Source of the DNA: Alicyclobacillaceae bacterium I2511
GTDB taxonomy: Bacteria > Bacillota > Bacilli > Alicyclobacillales > Alicyclobacillaceae
DNA: 64,000 bases
Reading direction: 5' to 3'
NCBI GenBank assembly: GCA_003584005.1
Contig: QXHL01000009.1
Coordinates: forward strand, 1-64,000
Shown: piece by piece, positions 63,861 to 64,000 of the stretch
How the letters are laid out: each line of letters opens with the position of its first letter
Numbering within the stretch: the first letter of the stretch is position 1
Program-made: the position numbers and the translations under genes
Notes under the pieces: generated by a model
Databases searched by the model: none
Seen by the model: only the letters and a program-made list of their open reading frames with translations
Told to the model about the DNA's origin: nothing

Positions 63861-64000
63861 AAAGTAGTTGATTCCTATCCTCATTCCATTTCTGTGCCAT
63901 AAAATCAAATAACCGACATTAGCCTTCGTCTGCAAGGGCCAGCCCATTCGACAGCCCATACGTTCCAAGTTTCGCCTTCATTTCATCCATTTGCACATGG

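Noticed and set aside
1-64000. CRISPR array, rRNA or tRNA genes
   Set aside because: No regularly spaced direct repeats and no cloverleaf-like or rRNA-like segment was noticed; a tool-based scan (tRNAscan, barrnap) would settle this.

Overview
The window looks like a chromosomal segment of a heterotrophic, low-to-medium GC Gram-positive bacterium (Bacillota). Evidence: AGGAGG-type ribosome sites at nearly every gene, lipoprotein signal peptides, a YtrA-type GntR regulator next to a DUF1648 protein, a YwlG-type protein and a split GcvPA/GcvPB pair. A plasma-membrane-type H+ P-ATPase and many proton-coupled carriers would suit an acidophile such as an Alicyclobacillaceae member; that placement is inference. 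No rRNA, tRNA or CRISPR array was seen.

Layout. 0-9.8 kb: a TnpB element inserted in a DUF2164 gene, a haem-oxygenase-fold oxidase, an MFS carrier, 2-oxoacid:ferredoxin oxidoreductase KorAB, DUF1648/GntR, a TSUP exporter, and a CBS protein - small membrane protein - HutC-type regulator set. 9.9-18.3 kb: two related MFS carriers, an orphan histidine-rich membrane protein, PBP2 and a flavin-binding PNPOx-like protein. 18.4-26.3 kb: a sigma-54-controlled acyl/D-amino-acid catabolic locus. Its activator, racemase, M20 deacylase and PLP lyase are intact, but its first gene (D-aminoacylase) and last gene (MFS carrier) have internal deletions. 26.3-31.5 kb: a membrane hydrolase, a Gfo/Idh/MocA oxidoreductase, a small membrane protein and the H+-ATPase.

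32-51.9 kb is an IS-littered, visibly more A+T-rich island. It holds remnants of ISL3-, IS110- and IS91-type elements and two catabolic operons. The first (41.2 to 33.8 kb, minus strand) encodes a strongly diverged P-protein pair related to glycine decarboxylase, an AcoX-like NAD-kinase-family protein, an APC permease, a YwlG-type protein and a KynB-like cyclase/hydrolase, with no H- or T-protein. This is the best candidate here for an undescribed pathway. The second (49.8 to 43.5 kb) has a YheO/DauR-type regulator, a D-threonine aldolase/D-serine dehydratase-fold enzyme, a complete polar amino-acid ABC importer, RidA, a decayed HAD phosphatase and a KDPG/KHG aldolase, and reads as import and breakdown of a D- or beta-hydroxy amino acid.

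52-58.1 kb is an amino-sugar locus: ROK regulator, sugar ABC importer without its own ATPase, and two unequal NagB paralogues without NagA. 58.4-64 kb holds a tyrosine-recombinase remnant, a thiolase plus two-subunit 3-oxoacid CoA-transferase (ketone-body use), and a ribulokinase flanked by fragments of an iron alcohol dehydrogenase and an aldehyde dehydrogenase.

Gene decay by internal deletion at three separate loci (18.4-19.6, 22.2-23.4 and 32.8-33.6 kb), short IS-derived repeats at three more, and remnants of at least five IS families indicate a genome shedding catabolic functions.
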